Made by a program: the position numbers and the translations under genes
The notes under the pieces: generated by a model
Database searches by the model: none
The model's input: the letters and a program-made list of their open reading frames with translations, nothing else
What the model was told of the DNA's origin: nothing
From: Cytobacillus citreus
GTDB taxonomy: Bacteria; Bacillota; Bacilli; Bacillales; Cytobacillaceae
Direction of reading: 5' to 3'
Assembly (NCBI RefSeq): GCF_018343665.1
Contig: NZ_JAGYPM010000004.1
Location: 522,381 to 586,380 of the forward strand
DNA: 64,000 nucleotides
Shown here: positions 16,272 through 24,262 of the stretch, one piece after another
Layout of the letters: each line of letters starts with the position of its first letter
Position numbering within the stretch: the first letter of the stretch is position 1

Positions 16272-16300
16272 ACTAAAGGGGGCATTAACGGAAGAAAAGT
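16272..16300 (+). repeat. Short dispersed leader motif, copy 4
   Basis: ACTAAAGGGGGCATTAACGG plus AAGAAAAG, between the genes ending at 16271 and starting at 16367. Confidence 0.4.
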
Positions 16301-16366
16301 TATACAGGAAACGGGTCAGGTTGCTGAAATATTTATAGCAAATAAAAAAACATCGGAGGTGCAAAA

Positions 16367-16663
16367 ATGAGTGTAAAAAGCAAGTTTGGAATACTAATTT
16401 TAGCGTGTGTTGTTGTTGTATCTGCATTATTTTGGTATTCACCAAAAGAGCCATATAGTACAGAGGTGGTTGTGAATTCTGTGTTGGATAAATACGAAGT
16501 ACAAAGCACTCAAATTGGCGTAACAGATCCAGTTATATGGATAGACGTATATGATAAAAATGATATTCCGAATGTGGAAAAGTATATAAAAGATAATTTA
16601 TCTAAAAATGATTTAGAACACTATAAAGTCAAGGTGTTTTCTAATAAAGGAAGAACCTATTAA
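16367..16663 (+). CDS. Small membrane-anchored protein, unknown
   Basis: 98 residues, ATG 16367 with CGGAGGTG upstream. An N-terminal helix (FGILILACVVVVSALFWY, about 7-24) acts as signal or anchor, followed by a 70-residue outside domain. That domain has a VNSVLDKYEVQSTQIGVT block and a VIWIDVYDKNDIPNVEKYIK block resembling a small alpha/beta fold, possibly a peptidase-propeptide-like unit. Function unknown. A strong terminator closes this part of the cluster at 16682. Confidence 0.7.
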   Translation: MSVKSKFGILILACVVVVSALFWYSPKEPYSTEVVVNSVLDKYEVQSTQIGVTDPVIWIDVYDKNDIPNVEKYIKDNLSKNDLEHYKVKVFSNKGRTY

Positions 16664-16681
16664 ACCAGTTCTCAACAAAAG

Positions 16682-16716
16682 GGCGCGTTTCTGTAATAAG
16701 AGACGCGTCCTTCCTT
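16682..16716 (+). terminator. Terminator after the gene at 16367
   Basis: GGCGCGTTTCT / AGAGACGCGTCC stem with a GTAATA loop, followed by TTCCTTTT. Confidence 0.75.
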
Positions 16717-16902
16717 TTGAAAAGGGCTAGTTAGTCATAATAACATTCTTCAATTGATTTGGATATTTATGTAAAAGATAATTTTGAAAGAATATACTTA
16801 AAGAAGCGAGCAAGTTAGTTTACCAAGGAATGTCTGCATCATATATAGAAATAAACAATAGACTCCAAGGTAATTTCATTAAAAGAGGAGGAATAAAGGT
16901 AA

Positions 16903-17052
16903 ATGGAATTTTTAGTCTTTGGTGCTTGGCTTCCTTATTTCCTTATGATTATGGGTGGATGTTTAGTTTTAATGCTATTGCTTCTGTTCATTTCTAATAG
17001 GTATATTAAAAAGAAATTAAATCAAATAGAACAAACTAACAATCAGAGGTAA
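16903..17052 (+). CDS. 49-residue single-span membrane peptide
   Basis: ATG 16903 is preceded by AGAGGAGG at 16884-16891. The peptide MEFLVFGAWLPYFLMIMGGC continues as a hydrophobic helix to about residue 33 (LLLFIS), then a basic tail (NRYIKKKLNQIEQTNNQR). The good ribosome binding site and helix/tail design support a real small gene. Function unknown. A terminator follows at 17117. Confidence 0.6.
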   Translation: MEFLVFGAWLPYFLMIMGGCLVLMLLLLFISNRYIKKKLNQIEQTNNQR

Positions 17053-17116
17053 ACCAGCTACTCGCTTTTTCCAAACTAAACCAGCTAATAAGAGCTACTC
17101 AGTTATTCCATTAAAG

Positions 17117-17149
17117 GGCGCAATTCTTGAAGAGGAATTGTGCCTTTTT
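17117..17149 (+). terminator. Terminator after the 49-residue gene
   Basis: GGCGCAATTC / GAATTGTGCC stem with a TTGAAGAG loop and TTTTT. Confidence 0.85.
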
Positions 17150-17186
17150 CAGTAATAGGGCCATATTGCGGAAGGGAGAATGGATT

Positions 17187-17444
17187 ATGAGAAATAAAAA
17201 CATGAAATTATTTGGAATCCCACTGTTTTTTTTAGTGTTTGGTGTTCTTTTTTTAATATTGGGGTTTAATGGGGGAGAAACTGCATCGATTTTCTCAAGA
17301 CCACCTGGCGCAACATCATGGATAACTTCGGGTGACGTAATCGATGCCTTCACATTTATTCCAATGATTATAGGTGTTTCTTTTCTAGTATTATTTATCA
17401 GCACTTTTTCTATATCATTTTATAAATGGATAAGGGATATTTAA
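17187..17444 (+). CDS. Two-helix small membrane protein, unknown
   Basis: Start at ATG 17187 with GAAGGGAG upstream; the frame is open back to 17127 but that part lies in the terminator hairpin. The 85-residue product has helices at about 8-28 (FGIPLFFLVFGVLFLILGF) and 53-75 (FIPMIIGVSFLVLFISTFSI), with a 25-residue loop (GGETASIFSRPPGATSWITS) between. Not recognised. It ends 150 bases before the IS110 transposase, which is on the opposite strand. Confidence 0.7.
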   Translation: MRNKNMKLFGIPLFFLVFGVLFLILGFNGGETASIFSRPPGATSWITSGDVIDAFTFIPMIIGVSFLVLFISTFSISFYKWIRDI

Positions 17445-17539
17445 GTATCCAATTCCACAAAACCAGCTAATAGTTTGTCAACATTTTTTAATAAAAAACT
17501 TTATTTATCCATGCTATACTTAAATTGTCCATGACAAAT

Positions 17540-17571
17540 AACCTTCCGAATATACTGTTTGGAAGGTTTTT
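17540..17571 (+). terminator. Terminator between the small membrane gene and the IS110 end
   Basis: AACCTTCC / GGAAGGTT stem followed by TTTTT on the plus strand. Confidence 0.7.
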
Positions 17572-17594
17572 CATTTGATAGTTAGATGTAGTAG

Positions 17595-18833
17595 TTAAGC
17601 TATATCTTGGAAGGTTGTTTTGCTTTTCAATAAGGCATAGATCCAATGTAAGAGCTTATTCACACAAGCAATAACTGCAACCCTAAATGGTTTACCTTCA
17701 TCGCGTTTTTTATCATAAAACTCTCGTAGTTTTTTGTTTCTTGCAATGATCTCATCTGTTGTCTTTTGCTTTCTGGTATCACGAATACCGCATCTTACAG
17801 CCATATATAGAGATCGTCTTAATCGGCTAGATCCTCGTTTAGTAATTTTGTTTTTTGTAGCTGTAAATCGACCAGAAGAGTAAACACTAGGGTCTATTCC
17901 TGCAAATGCAACTAACTTTTTAGGGTGATTAAACCTTTCTATCTCTCCAATTTCTGAGATGATTGTTGCCGCAATTTTTTCTCCGATACCAGGGATAGAT
18001 TGGATAATCTTATATTCTTCCAATTCTTCAGCGAGGGCATCTATTTCAGCTGCTAACTTCGATAGGTGCTCTTCGTATTGAAGAACGATATTGATTAATA
18101 TCTTAAGATTAAAGATGTGACTGTCGTACATATTATGTTGAAATGGATTTCTTTCAGCCGCCTCAATAAGTTTCTCTGCTTTCTCTTCAGCCCACTGATT
18201 TGATCGACTCTTACACAAGGATGAAATAATGTCGATTAACGCTGACTTTGATACTTTTAATACAGACTCTGATGTAGGAAATGTATTAAGGACATTTAAA
18301 GAGACTCTGGAATATAGAGCTCCAAAAACACCTCGATACTCAGGGAATACTTGATCCAATAGAGTTTGTAATTGTAATTTTGTTTGAGATGAGACACCTA
18401 CAATTGCTTCCTGTTGTCTGGTGAGGTTTCTTAGATTTAATAACTGAATTCCTCTTTTTCTATGAGGCTCTAACTCTTCCTTGTAGAATAGCTCGCAAAG
18501 TTGGTACGCATCTACAGGGTCTGTCTTTACCTTTCTAAGATTGGCACTACGTGAGCGATGAGACACAAGAGGGTTCACCATAATATACACATAGTCTTGT
18601 TCATCTAAAAACTGGACAACAGGGGAATGATAAGGACCAGTTGATTCCAAGATAACCGAAGGTTTCATCCCCTCTGATGCTATCGTAACCTCCTTTAAGA
18701 AATCTAATAAACTATCTAAACCATCCAAAGTATGCTTTACACTAAAGCTTTTACGATAAGGTTTTCCTTTATCTAAAAAGGCTTGAACCTGACTCTCTCC
18801 TTTTGAAACATCCAGACCAATCACTGGATTCAT
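17595..18833 (-). CDS. IS110-family transposase/recombinase
   Basis: 412 residues, complete. The N-terminal RuvC-like DEDD domain shows D8 (VIGLDVSKG), E63 (ILESTGPYH), and D105 and D108 (KTDPVDAYQL). The C-terminal Transposase_20 domain carries IIQSIPGIGEKIAATIISEI and FAGIDPSVYSSGRF, the second containing the serine region used for strand exchange. IS110 enzymes are guided by a structured bridge RNA encoded in the element's non-coding end. Ribosome binding site TAGGAGGAG precedes the ATG. No disabling mutation is seen, so the element may be active. Confidence 0.95.
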   Translation of the reverse strand: MNPVIGLDVSKGESQVQAFLDKGKPYRKSFSVKHTLDGLDSLLDFLKEVTIASEGMKPSVILESTGPYHSPVVQFLDEQDYVYIMVNPLVSHRSRSANLRKVKTDPVDAYQLCELFYKEELEPHRKRGIQLLNLRNLTRQQEAIVGVSSQTKLQLQTLLDQVFPEYRGVFGALYSRVSLNVLNTFPTSESVLKVSKSALIDIISSLCKSRSNQWAEEKAEKLIEAAERNPFQHNMYDSHIFNLKILINIVLQYEEHLSKLAAEIDALAEELEEYKIIQSIPGIGEKIAATIISEIGEIERFNHPKKLVAFAGIDPSVYSSGRFTATKNKITKRGSSRLRRSLYMAVRCGIRDTRKQKTTDEIIARNKKLREFYDKKRDEGKPFRVAVIACVNKLLHWIYALLKSKTTFQDIA

Positions 18834-18839
18834 TTATCA

Positions 18840-19020
18840 ATCTCCTCCTAGAAATGAATTAGTCGGTAACCCCTAAACTCCTTGTAATGCCATAGGTTCG
18901 CTTGTTAAACGGGATCAATGTCCCAACCAGCCAGAAACATGTTTATACAAGTAGGGGGCGAACAGTTTTGCTGACGGGATCCAGTCCCACGGGCGCTACG
19001 TTCTACCCCGACTACCGCTA
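18840..19020 (-). ncRNA. Candidate IS110 bridge RNA region
   Basis: The non-coding end upstream of the transposase contains two similar hairpin loops on the minus strand: GGGACTGGATCCCGT (about 18975-18989) and GGGACATTGATCCCGT (about 18910-18925), set in GC-rich paired sequence. IS110-group elements encode the bridge RNA upstream of the recombinase, with separate target-binding and donor-binding loops. Assignment is by position and by the paired loops only. Confidence 0.5.
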
Positions 19021-19034
19021 TCATAAGACCTCAT

Positions 19035-19069
19035 GAAAAAAGGTCAACCAGAAAAAACTGGCTGACCTT
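19035..19069 (-). terminator. Terminator at the outer edge of the IS110 left end
   Basis: AAGGTCAGCCAG / CTGGTTGACCTT stem on the minus strand followed by TTTTTT. It would stop transcription from outside entering the element. Confidence 0.7.
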
Positions 19070-19080
19070 ATATTACGAAC

Positions 19081-19185
19081 GGGCGCGATTATTGAACAAG
19101 AAGTAAAGGAGTTATACATATTAGTCATGTATAATATGTATAACTCCCTATTTTTATGACTTTTTTTGATTTAGGTCTTGATAAG
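19081..19185 (+). repeat. Intergenic repeat, copy 2 (partner at 9085)
   Basis: GGGCGCGATTATTGAACAAG, a 13-bp stem hairpin AGTTATACATATT / AATATGTATAACT, then TTTTTATGACTTTTTTTGAT and TAGGTCTTGATA shared with 9085-9190. The central loop AGTCATGTAT is the reverse complement of the centre of the other copy. Confidence 0.65.
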
Positions 19186-19229
19186 GTAATTAATTACCAA
19201 TATTTTGCTTTTTATGTACTTGAAAAATT

Positions 19230-19280
19230 GGTGCCTGCCTCCCAGTGCAGTGATATTTTAATACGCTGGGGAGCGGCACC
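19230..19280. repeat. GGTGCC palindrome family, copy 1
   Basis: GGTGCCTGCCTCCCAG at one end and CTGGGGAGCGGCACC at the other form an imperfect hairpin of about 15 bp around an AT-rich centre. Same family as 32337, 62152 and 62974. Confidence 0.7.
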
Positions 19281-19446
19281 TCTTGTTAATTTGCAAATTT
19301 TGAAGGATTGTACTTTAGTGTTTCTGGAGATTAATTAATATATGTTTTGGCAGTATGATTATTAATCTTTCCAAGCCATGTCTGCTTGACACGAAACCAA
19401 TTATTGTCCTATTATAAATCGAAAAAGTGAAGAGAGGTGTTTCTTG

Positions 19447-20100
19447 ATGACCAATAGTAGAATGAATCCTAAGGTTTATGACTTTTTAAGTAAAGCTAAA
19501 AAGTGGAAAGAAGAATATGAGACGTTGAGAAATATCGTTCTTGACTGTGACCTGACCGAAGATTTTAAGTGGATGCATCCTTGTTACACGTTCGAGAAAA
19601 AAAACATCGTTTTAATACATGGATTTAAAGAATATTGCGCGCTTCTGTTTCACAAAGGTGCCTTGCTAAAGGATGCCCATGGGATTCTAATCCAACAAAC
19701 GGAGAATGTACAGGCGGGGCGCCAGATTCGGTTCACTAGTGTTCAAGAAATCGTTGAAATGGAACCCATCTTGAAAGCCTATATTAATGAAGCCATTGAA
19801 GTTGAAAAAGCCGGTTTGGAAGTGGAAAAGAAAGAACATAAAGAATTCATCATTCCTGACGAGCTTCAAAATAAATTCGATGAAATGCCTACTTTTAAAA
19901 CTGCTTTTGAAGCATTGACACCGGGACGGCAAAGAGCATACATTCTTTATTTTTCTCAGCCCAAACAATCCAAAACGCGAGTGTCAAGGGTTGAAAAATA
20001 TATGCAGCAAATTCTCGATGGAAAGGGATTAAATGATTGCACTTGTGGACTATCTCAAAAGAAGCCCAACTGTGACGGCTCACACAAGAACATTCGATAA
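19447..20100 (+). CDS. ydeI: YdeI-like DUF1801 protein with C-terminal CDGSH iron-sulfur motif
   Basis: 217 residues, ATG 19447 with GAGAGGTG upstream. Residues 1-185 are a YdeI/DUF1801 unit: MTNSRMNPKVYDFLSKAKKW, CDLTEDFKWMHPCYTFEKKN, IVLIHGFKEYCALLFHKG and TPGRQRAYILYFSQPKQSKT. The last 20 residues contain C-T-C-G-L-S-Q-K-K-P-N-C-D-G-S-H, which fits C-x-C-x2-S-x3-P-x-C-D-G-S-H, the 2Fe-2S ligand motif of mitoNEET-type proteins. The rest of a CDGSH domain is not apparent, so the motif is a minimal tail. From memory B. subtilis YdeI has the same tail. The DUF1801 fold is frataxin-like, so an iron or cluster role is plausible. Confidence 0.88.
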   Translation: MTNSRMNPKVYDFLSKAKKWKEEYETLRNIVLDCDLTEDFKWMHPCYTFEKKNIVLIHGFKEYCALLFHKGALLKDAHGILIQQTENVQAGRQIRFTSVQEIVEMEPILKAYINEAIEVEKAGLEVEKKEHKEFIIPDELQNKFDEMPTFKTAFEALTPGRQRAYILYFSQPKQSKTRVSRVEKYMQQILDGKGLNDCTCGLSQKKPNCDGSHKNIR

Positions 20101-20251
20101 GAAAATAAATTTAAGAAATTACCTCACCTTGCGTTCATTCGAACTCCTATTTGGATCGCAGGCTTCACTCAATTCCGCACTTTTGTGTGCAGTATTTTTC
20201 TTTTCTTAATAACGTAACGTTGGCTTTAACACAATAAGAAATAAAATGAAA

Positions 20252-20304
20252 GAGCCTAAAATATGCAAGTTTTCATGCACTACTTGCTTATTATGGCTTT
20301 TTTT
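20252..20304 (+). terminator. Terminator after ydeI
   Basis: Nested stem AGCC...GCAAGT / ACTTGC...GGCT with a TTTCATGCACT loop followed by seven T residues. The remaining intergenic sequence to 20561 shows nothing else clear. Confidence 0.7.
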
Positions 20305-20561
20305 ACATTCATAAAAGATACTACTATTAACAACATTTTTTATTTACCACTTTAGGTAACGAAGGGGATCGTTCATAGCCCATCCTATTAAAAAGCCGAA
20401 AAAAGCAAAGTTTTATGCCGCAATAATCCTGACTATGTTGCTTCCATCAAAACGTTATAAATCTATCTGGATATTTAAATTTTGGGGGCTGGACCTTTTT
20501 ATTCTATTAGATTTATTAAAAAATGATATACTAGACACATTAGAACGAGGAGGTGTTACAA

Positions 20562-20813
20562 GTGAAATGGGAGCAAGTACGTGAACAATATCCGGAACAA
20601 TGGGTGCTTGTCGAAGCAATCTCTGCCTACTCAAAAAATTCAATACGCTATCTTGATGAACTATCAGTCATTTCTAACTTCCCCGAATCAACTTTTGCAT
20701 GGAAAGAATATAAGAAACTGCATTTAGCCGATCCTTCACGCGAATACTACATTTTTCATACTGATCATAAAACAATAGAAGTTAAAGAGCAAAAATTTAT
20801 TGGGGTAAGGTGA
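20562..20813 (+). CDS. Small partner protein of a retropepsin-like gene
   Basis: Start set at GTG 20562, eight bases after GAGGAGG; the GTG at 20553 overlaps that site. The 83-residue product (MKWEQVREQYPEQWVLVEAI, SAYSKNSIRYLDELSVISNF, LADPSREYYIFHTDHKTIEV) is acidic and soluble with no known domain. It overlaps the downstream aspartic-protease-like gene by four bases (GTGA), implying translational coupling. From memory, similar small proteins sit beside retropepsin-like genes in other bacteria. A substrate, chaperone or inhibitor role is inference. Confidence 0.75.
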   Translation: MKWEQVREQYPEQWVLVEAISAYSKNSIRYLDELSVISNFPESTFAWKEYKKLHLADPSREYYIFHTDHKTIEVKEQKFIGVR

Positions 20814-21202
20814 CGATTTCAATGAAGATTGAGATGTACGATGGATTACCTATTGTCTCCGTTTCTTTATCTTATAAGGGAAAAACAATGTTCTTACATA
20901 ATGTACTTTTAGACACTGGGTGTTCTATGACGATTTTCGATACTGCTGAAGTAGAGTCAATTGGGCTTATAATTGATCGAAAAAATGGCAGACCGAGAAG
21001 AATGTACGGTGTCGGCGGAGAAAGCGAACTCTGTTATGAGCAAAATGTAAAGAAAATAAAAATCAATAACCATTTGTTGGATTCTTTTCCATTACAGTTA
21101 GGAATTACAAAAGAAACTTATGGATTTAACGGCATTCTTGGAATAGATTTTATGATTAAATCCGGTTCAATCATAGATTTTAAGAAAATGATCGTTAAGT
21201 AA
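20810..21202 (+). CDS. Retropepsin-like aspartic protease domain protein
   Basis: 130 residues from GTG 20810, or 126 from ATG 20822. The LLDTGCSMTIFD block at about 34-45 carries the catalytic D-T-G triad of retroviral-type aspartic proteases. YGVGGESELCYE forms the flap region and FNGILGIDFMIKSGSIIDF the C-terminal I-L-G strand. A single domain of about 125 residues implies a homodimer, as in HIV protease. There is no signal peptide, so action in the cytoplasm is expected. The substrate is unknown. It is coupled to the small gene upstream and followed by a terminator-like repeat. Confidence 0.85.
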   Translation: MTISMKIEMYDGLPIVSVSLSYKGKTMFLHNVLLDTGCSMTIFDTAEVESIGLIIDRKNGRPRRMYGVGGESELCYEQNVKKIKINNHLLDSFPLQLGITKETYGFNGILGIDFMIKSGSIIDFKKMIVK

Positions 21203-21220
21203 TGATCTGATGAAAATAAC

Positions 21221-21274
21221 AACCTCATTTAGTTACATCACGGTGAACCGTATCATAAATAAATGAGGTTTTTT
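21221..21274 (+). repeat. CGGTGAACCG nested terminator repeat, copy 1
   Basis: Outer stem CCTCATTTA / TAAATGAGG encloses inner stem CACGGTGAACCGT, then TTTTTT. Six related copies occur in the window. Here it terminates the retropepsin pair. Confidence 0.85.
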
Positions 21275-21576
21275 AATGACTGGTTTCCTTTGTCTATATA
21301 TTAGAAAATGAATAAACTTATTGGAGAAAATGGGGAAAACTAGAAAGCGATACAGAGACACACGCAGCATCCATATTGCTTAAGTCCTATTGGACATGTA
21401 TAAATTCTCACTAGCGTTGCATAAATACTGTCGTAATTTTCAGTTTAACTTTGCCCATTTATGATTCATCAAATTGAGTGGCAGTATGCTTGAATCGATG
21501 ATATATGCCCATTAGTAATATCCCTAGTTAAAAAAAGAAGATGCGAGTTAAATGATTTACTCACATCTTACTAGAT
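21275..21576. other. Intergenic stretch with nothing recognised
   Basis: Between the nested repeat and the end of tatA. No ribosome-bound ORF, hairpin of note or repeat was found. Confidence 0.5.
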
Positions 21577-21780
21577 TTATATTATACTTTTTTCGTTCTT
21601 AATTTTCGATTGCTCTTGTTCTGGCTCACCATCTGAAACCAGATCTCGTGTTGAATTTTTAAATTCCTTTAATGTTGAACCGACTGCACGACCTAGTTCT
21701 GGCAATTTTGATGGACCGAAAACGATTAATGCAATAACAAGGATTAGTATCAAACCAGGAATCCCTATATTTTGTAACAT
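21577..21780 (-). CDS. tatA: Twin-arginine translocase subunit TatA
   Basis: 67 residues: a short N-terminal membrane helix ([18 protein letters not shown]), the conserved [15 protein letters not shown] hinge and amphipathic helix, then a charged tail. TatA oligomers form the pore of the Tat pathway, which exports folded proteins. The gene lies 38 bases downstream of a Tat-signal phosphoesterase on the same strand, as phoD-tatAd in B. subtilis. No tatC follows: downstream is the empty 21275-21576 region, so TatC must come from elsewhere. Confidence 0.95.
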   Translation of the reverse strand: MLQNIGIPGLILILVIALIVFGPSKLPELGRAVGSTLKEFKNSTRDLVSDGEPEQEQSKIKNEKSII

Positions 21781-21818
21781 TCTAAATTCCTCCTATTTAT
21801 ATAACATTTTTCAAACTG

Positions 21819-23651
21819 TTATTTATCGATTTGCACAATGTACTCCTGCATCCAACTGTTGGTTCTAAAATTCCGGCCTTTGATGACAACTTCATCCTCA
21901 TATACATGTACTTGCAAGCCTTGATTAAAAGCGCCGCCTTCTGGGTGTATCATTTCTCCGGGTTCCGGATTCGTCGGCATCCATCCGGTTTGAATGGCAC
22001 CGGCGTTAACGACTGTAATGCCTTTCTTATGACCGCCCGGTACTTTAACATTTACCGCCCAATCTGGCAATTCCAAAGACCAGTGTGAATGGCCCGTAAA
22101 CACGAATACATTCGGGTAATCCCCGATAATATCCATAAACTCTGCTTGCCGCAGATAGTCTCCCAAATACGTTTTGTACGAGCCCGAGACGGTGTCACGA
22201 AGGACATGGTGGGTCGCGATAAAAACCGGTTTGGCTTCTTTCGAATACTTTTCCAATCGATCGCGCAACCAATTCAATTGATCATCGCTAAAATATACTT
22301 GGTCTGTGCTGAAATTTGCATGGTTTTCGTTACCCAATACTAAAAATGGAATACCTTGAACTTTTCGCTCATAGTATGGCTTGTCCACTCCAGCAAAATC
22401 ATAAAAACGCTGAAACCTGACCTCTACGCTATCCTGTCTTCTGTACAAATCATGATTTCCCATGGCAGGAATGATATTGAAAGGAACTGCATTGTTATTT
22501 ATTATATTGCGTACCGCGTCAAATTCTTCGGGATCGCCGAAGTTTGTAATATCACCGTTAATAACCAGCGCTTTGGAATAAGGGTTGATGATATTCATTT
22601 GCTTCAATGCGGTATCAAAATCCACGGTATCCCCTTGAGTATCACTAATGACGTTGAAAGTCATGATGGATTTTCTCGTGATGGAGATGTCTACTTTCAA
22701 TTCCGAAATAACAGTTTCCTGACCATTGGCATCCGCTACGACAAGGTCTTTAATCGTGATGCTGCCAGTTTTACCTACTTTACCTTTCGCTTGTACGTTT
22801 AGTTTCGCAAGATTGACCGTCTTTCGTTGTTTTAAAGGATTTCCAGTTTTGAAGTTGACTACGATTTTATTTTTGGAGACTTCCTTCATCTGTGCTTGCA
22901 ATCCCTCTTGCATTCCTGTCACATCATTAACTTTGAGAATGGATGCATCAAAATGAATGTTCATGCTTTTCGGTACAAAATCGCTGTATACTTCATTCAA
23001 TCGAATCATGAAAGGAGTATGGGTACTCTCCTCAATAAATCCAGCATGCTGAACATCGGCTTGGACTAAGTCGATGAAAGAAATATCCGCAGGAATGTTC
23101 ACTTCAATTTGACTTAAGCTGACAAACGCATTGCTTGCCGCTGCGTTCTTCTCCCCGGTAACAGTTACTTTTACTTTATGTTTCCCCGCTTCAAGTTCAG
23201 GGCTTTCATAATAAACACCTGTTTGTCTACTAGGGGCATACAAGTCTGCTTTTTGTTCAGGTCCCCCGTCAATAGAGATAGCGGCAATCCCGTCTCCGGG
23301 ATCTTTTTCTCCCAGTAGACGGAAATGATCTCCTATAAATTCAAATTCAAAGTAGACGCCTGGTTTATTGTTAACAGAGTGCGAGGACCAATGATCCCAT
23401 CCTGTACCTTGGAAGTTAACTTTGAACAAGCCTGTCCCTTGTTCAAGATTCGATATCGTGATGACATTACTATTTGCTGCAGCAAGGGCTGTTTGCCCTC
23501 CATTCAATTGAAAACCACCAAACGGTAAAAGCGAGAAGCCGAGGGCAAGTCCAGCTGTTTTCGTTGTCCCCTGTAAAAAATCTCGTCGATTCATTTCTTT
23601 TTCAAAAACACCACTATTTTTATTTTTTTTCTGTGATTTGTCGTTTTTCAT
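21819..23651 (-). CDS. Tat-exported metallophosphoesterase
   Basis: Start at ATG 23651 with AGAGGAT upstream; a longer frame to 23693 has no site. The 610-residue protein opens with NRRDFLQGTTKTAGLALGFS, a twin-arginine signal (R22, R23). Next comes a beta-sandwich region of about 150 residues (TISNLEQGTGLFKVNFQGTG, DHFRLLGEKDPGDGIAAIS) and a cohesin-like domain. Residues about 330-600 form a calcineurin-type phosphoesterase: NVISDTQGD, LVINGDITNFGD, IPAMGNHDLYRR, ATHHVLRD and VFTGHSHW, the standard metal ligands. It is followed by tatA, which probably serves it. Substrate unknown; likely extracellular phosphate esters. Confidence 0.9.
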   Translation of the reverse strand: MKNDKSQKKNKNSGVFEKEMNRRDFLQGTTKTAGLALGFSLLPFGGFQLNGGQTALAAANSNVITISNLEQGTGLFKVNFQGTGWDHWSSHSVNNKPGVYFEFEFIGDHFRLLGEKDPGDGIAAISIDGGPEQKADLYAPSRQTGVYYESPELEAGKHKVKVTVTGEKNAAASNAFVSLSQIEVNIPADISFIDLVQADVQHAGFIEESTHTPFMIRLNEVYSDFVPKSMNIHFDASILKVNDVTGMQEGLQAQMKEVSKNKIVVNFKTGNPLKQRKTVNLAKLNVQAKGKVGKTGSITIKDLVVADANGQETVISELKVDISITRKSIMTFNVISDTQGDTVDFDTALKQMNIINPYSKALVINGDITNFGDPEEFDAVRNIINNNAVPFNIIPAMGNHDLYRRQDSVEVRFQRFYDFAGVDKPYYERKVQGIPFLVLGNENHANFSTDQVYFSDDQLNWLRDRLEKYSKEAKPVFIATHHVLRDTVSGSYKTYLGDYLRQAEFMDIIGDYPNVFVFTGHSHWSLELPDWAVNVKVPGGHKKGITVVNAGAIQTGWMPTNPEPGEMIHPEGGAFNQGLQVHVYEDEVVIKGRNFRTNSWMQEYIVQIDK

Positions 23652-24227
23652 AATGTTGATCCTCTTTTCATCACAAATTATTAACCATTTCAACTGCAGG
23701 AAGATACATCAGTTTCATTTCGACGATGTTTAGAAAATACTTTTAAGTTAAAGCTTGATGTTTATAACAATTATTTATCCTCCTACTTTAATGAGACTTC
23801 ATAAGTACATATCTAATTGTAAATGGGACGTGTTAATGAAATATAAATATAAGTAAAGCACACGTAAAAAAAATAAAACAAAATAATACAAAACATTTTA
23901 TATTGTTTTAGTTGGACATGAGAAGAAATTAAATTGAGGGGATTTTTAAGTTTTTTTTATGATAAACAGTTTTATAAGATTTTTATGGAGATATATAGCG
24001 ATCAGATTCTCTTCTATTCTTGTATTCCTATACAAAACTAGTCATAGTTTCGCGTATTCCCACCCCTTTTACAAAGCTTTAGTAAAATGGGTTCTAGAGA
24101 TTTTCCGAGCTGAATATTCGATTTTTCGTAGGTAAACCCTTATAGGTTAAATGGCCCGATTGTTGAACAAAGGTCAAACAGCACTCTTCAACTATCCTGC
24201 CCGTTTGAAGAAGAAATAATTTATACA
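23652..24227. other. Long AT-rich intergenic region
   Basis: Upstream of the phosphoesterase gene. Around 24150 a GGCCCGATTGTTGAACAAAG block resembles the start of the repeats at 9085 and 19081. No gene found. Confidence 0.5.
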
Positions 24228-24262
24228 AAGAATAGTGACCGTTTTGGTTACTATTCTTTTGT
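24228..24262 (+). terminator. Strong terminator hairpin without an obvious upstream gene
   Basis: AAGAATAGTGACC / GGTTACTATTCTT stem with a GTTTT loop, then TT. No plus-strand ORF precedes it for over 3 kb, so it may end an untranslated RNA or be a repeat remnant. Confidence 0.6.

Larger units (their letters stand above)
17572..19034 (-). mobile_element. IS110-family insertion sequence
   Basis: Comprises the transposase gene and an upstream non-coding left end of about 200 bp. The limits are approximate because IS110 elements lack long inverted repeats. The outer bound on the left-end side is set just before the terminator hairpin at 19035. Confidence 0.75.

Noticed and set aside
24228..24262. 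Small RNA gene ending at this terminator
   Set aside because: The hairpin is strong but no promoter or upstream conserved structure was seen, so only the terminator is reported.
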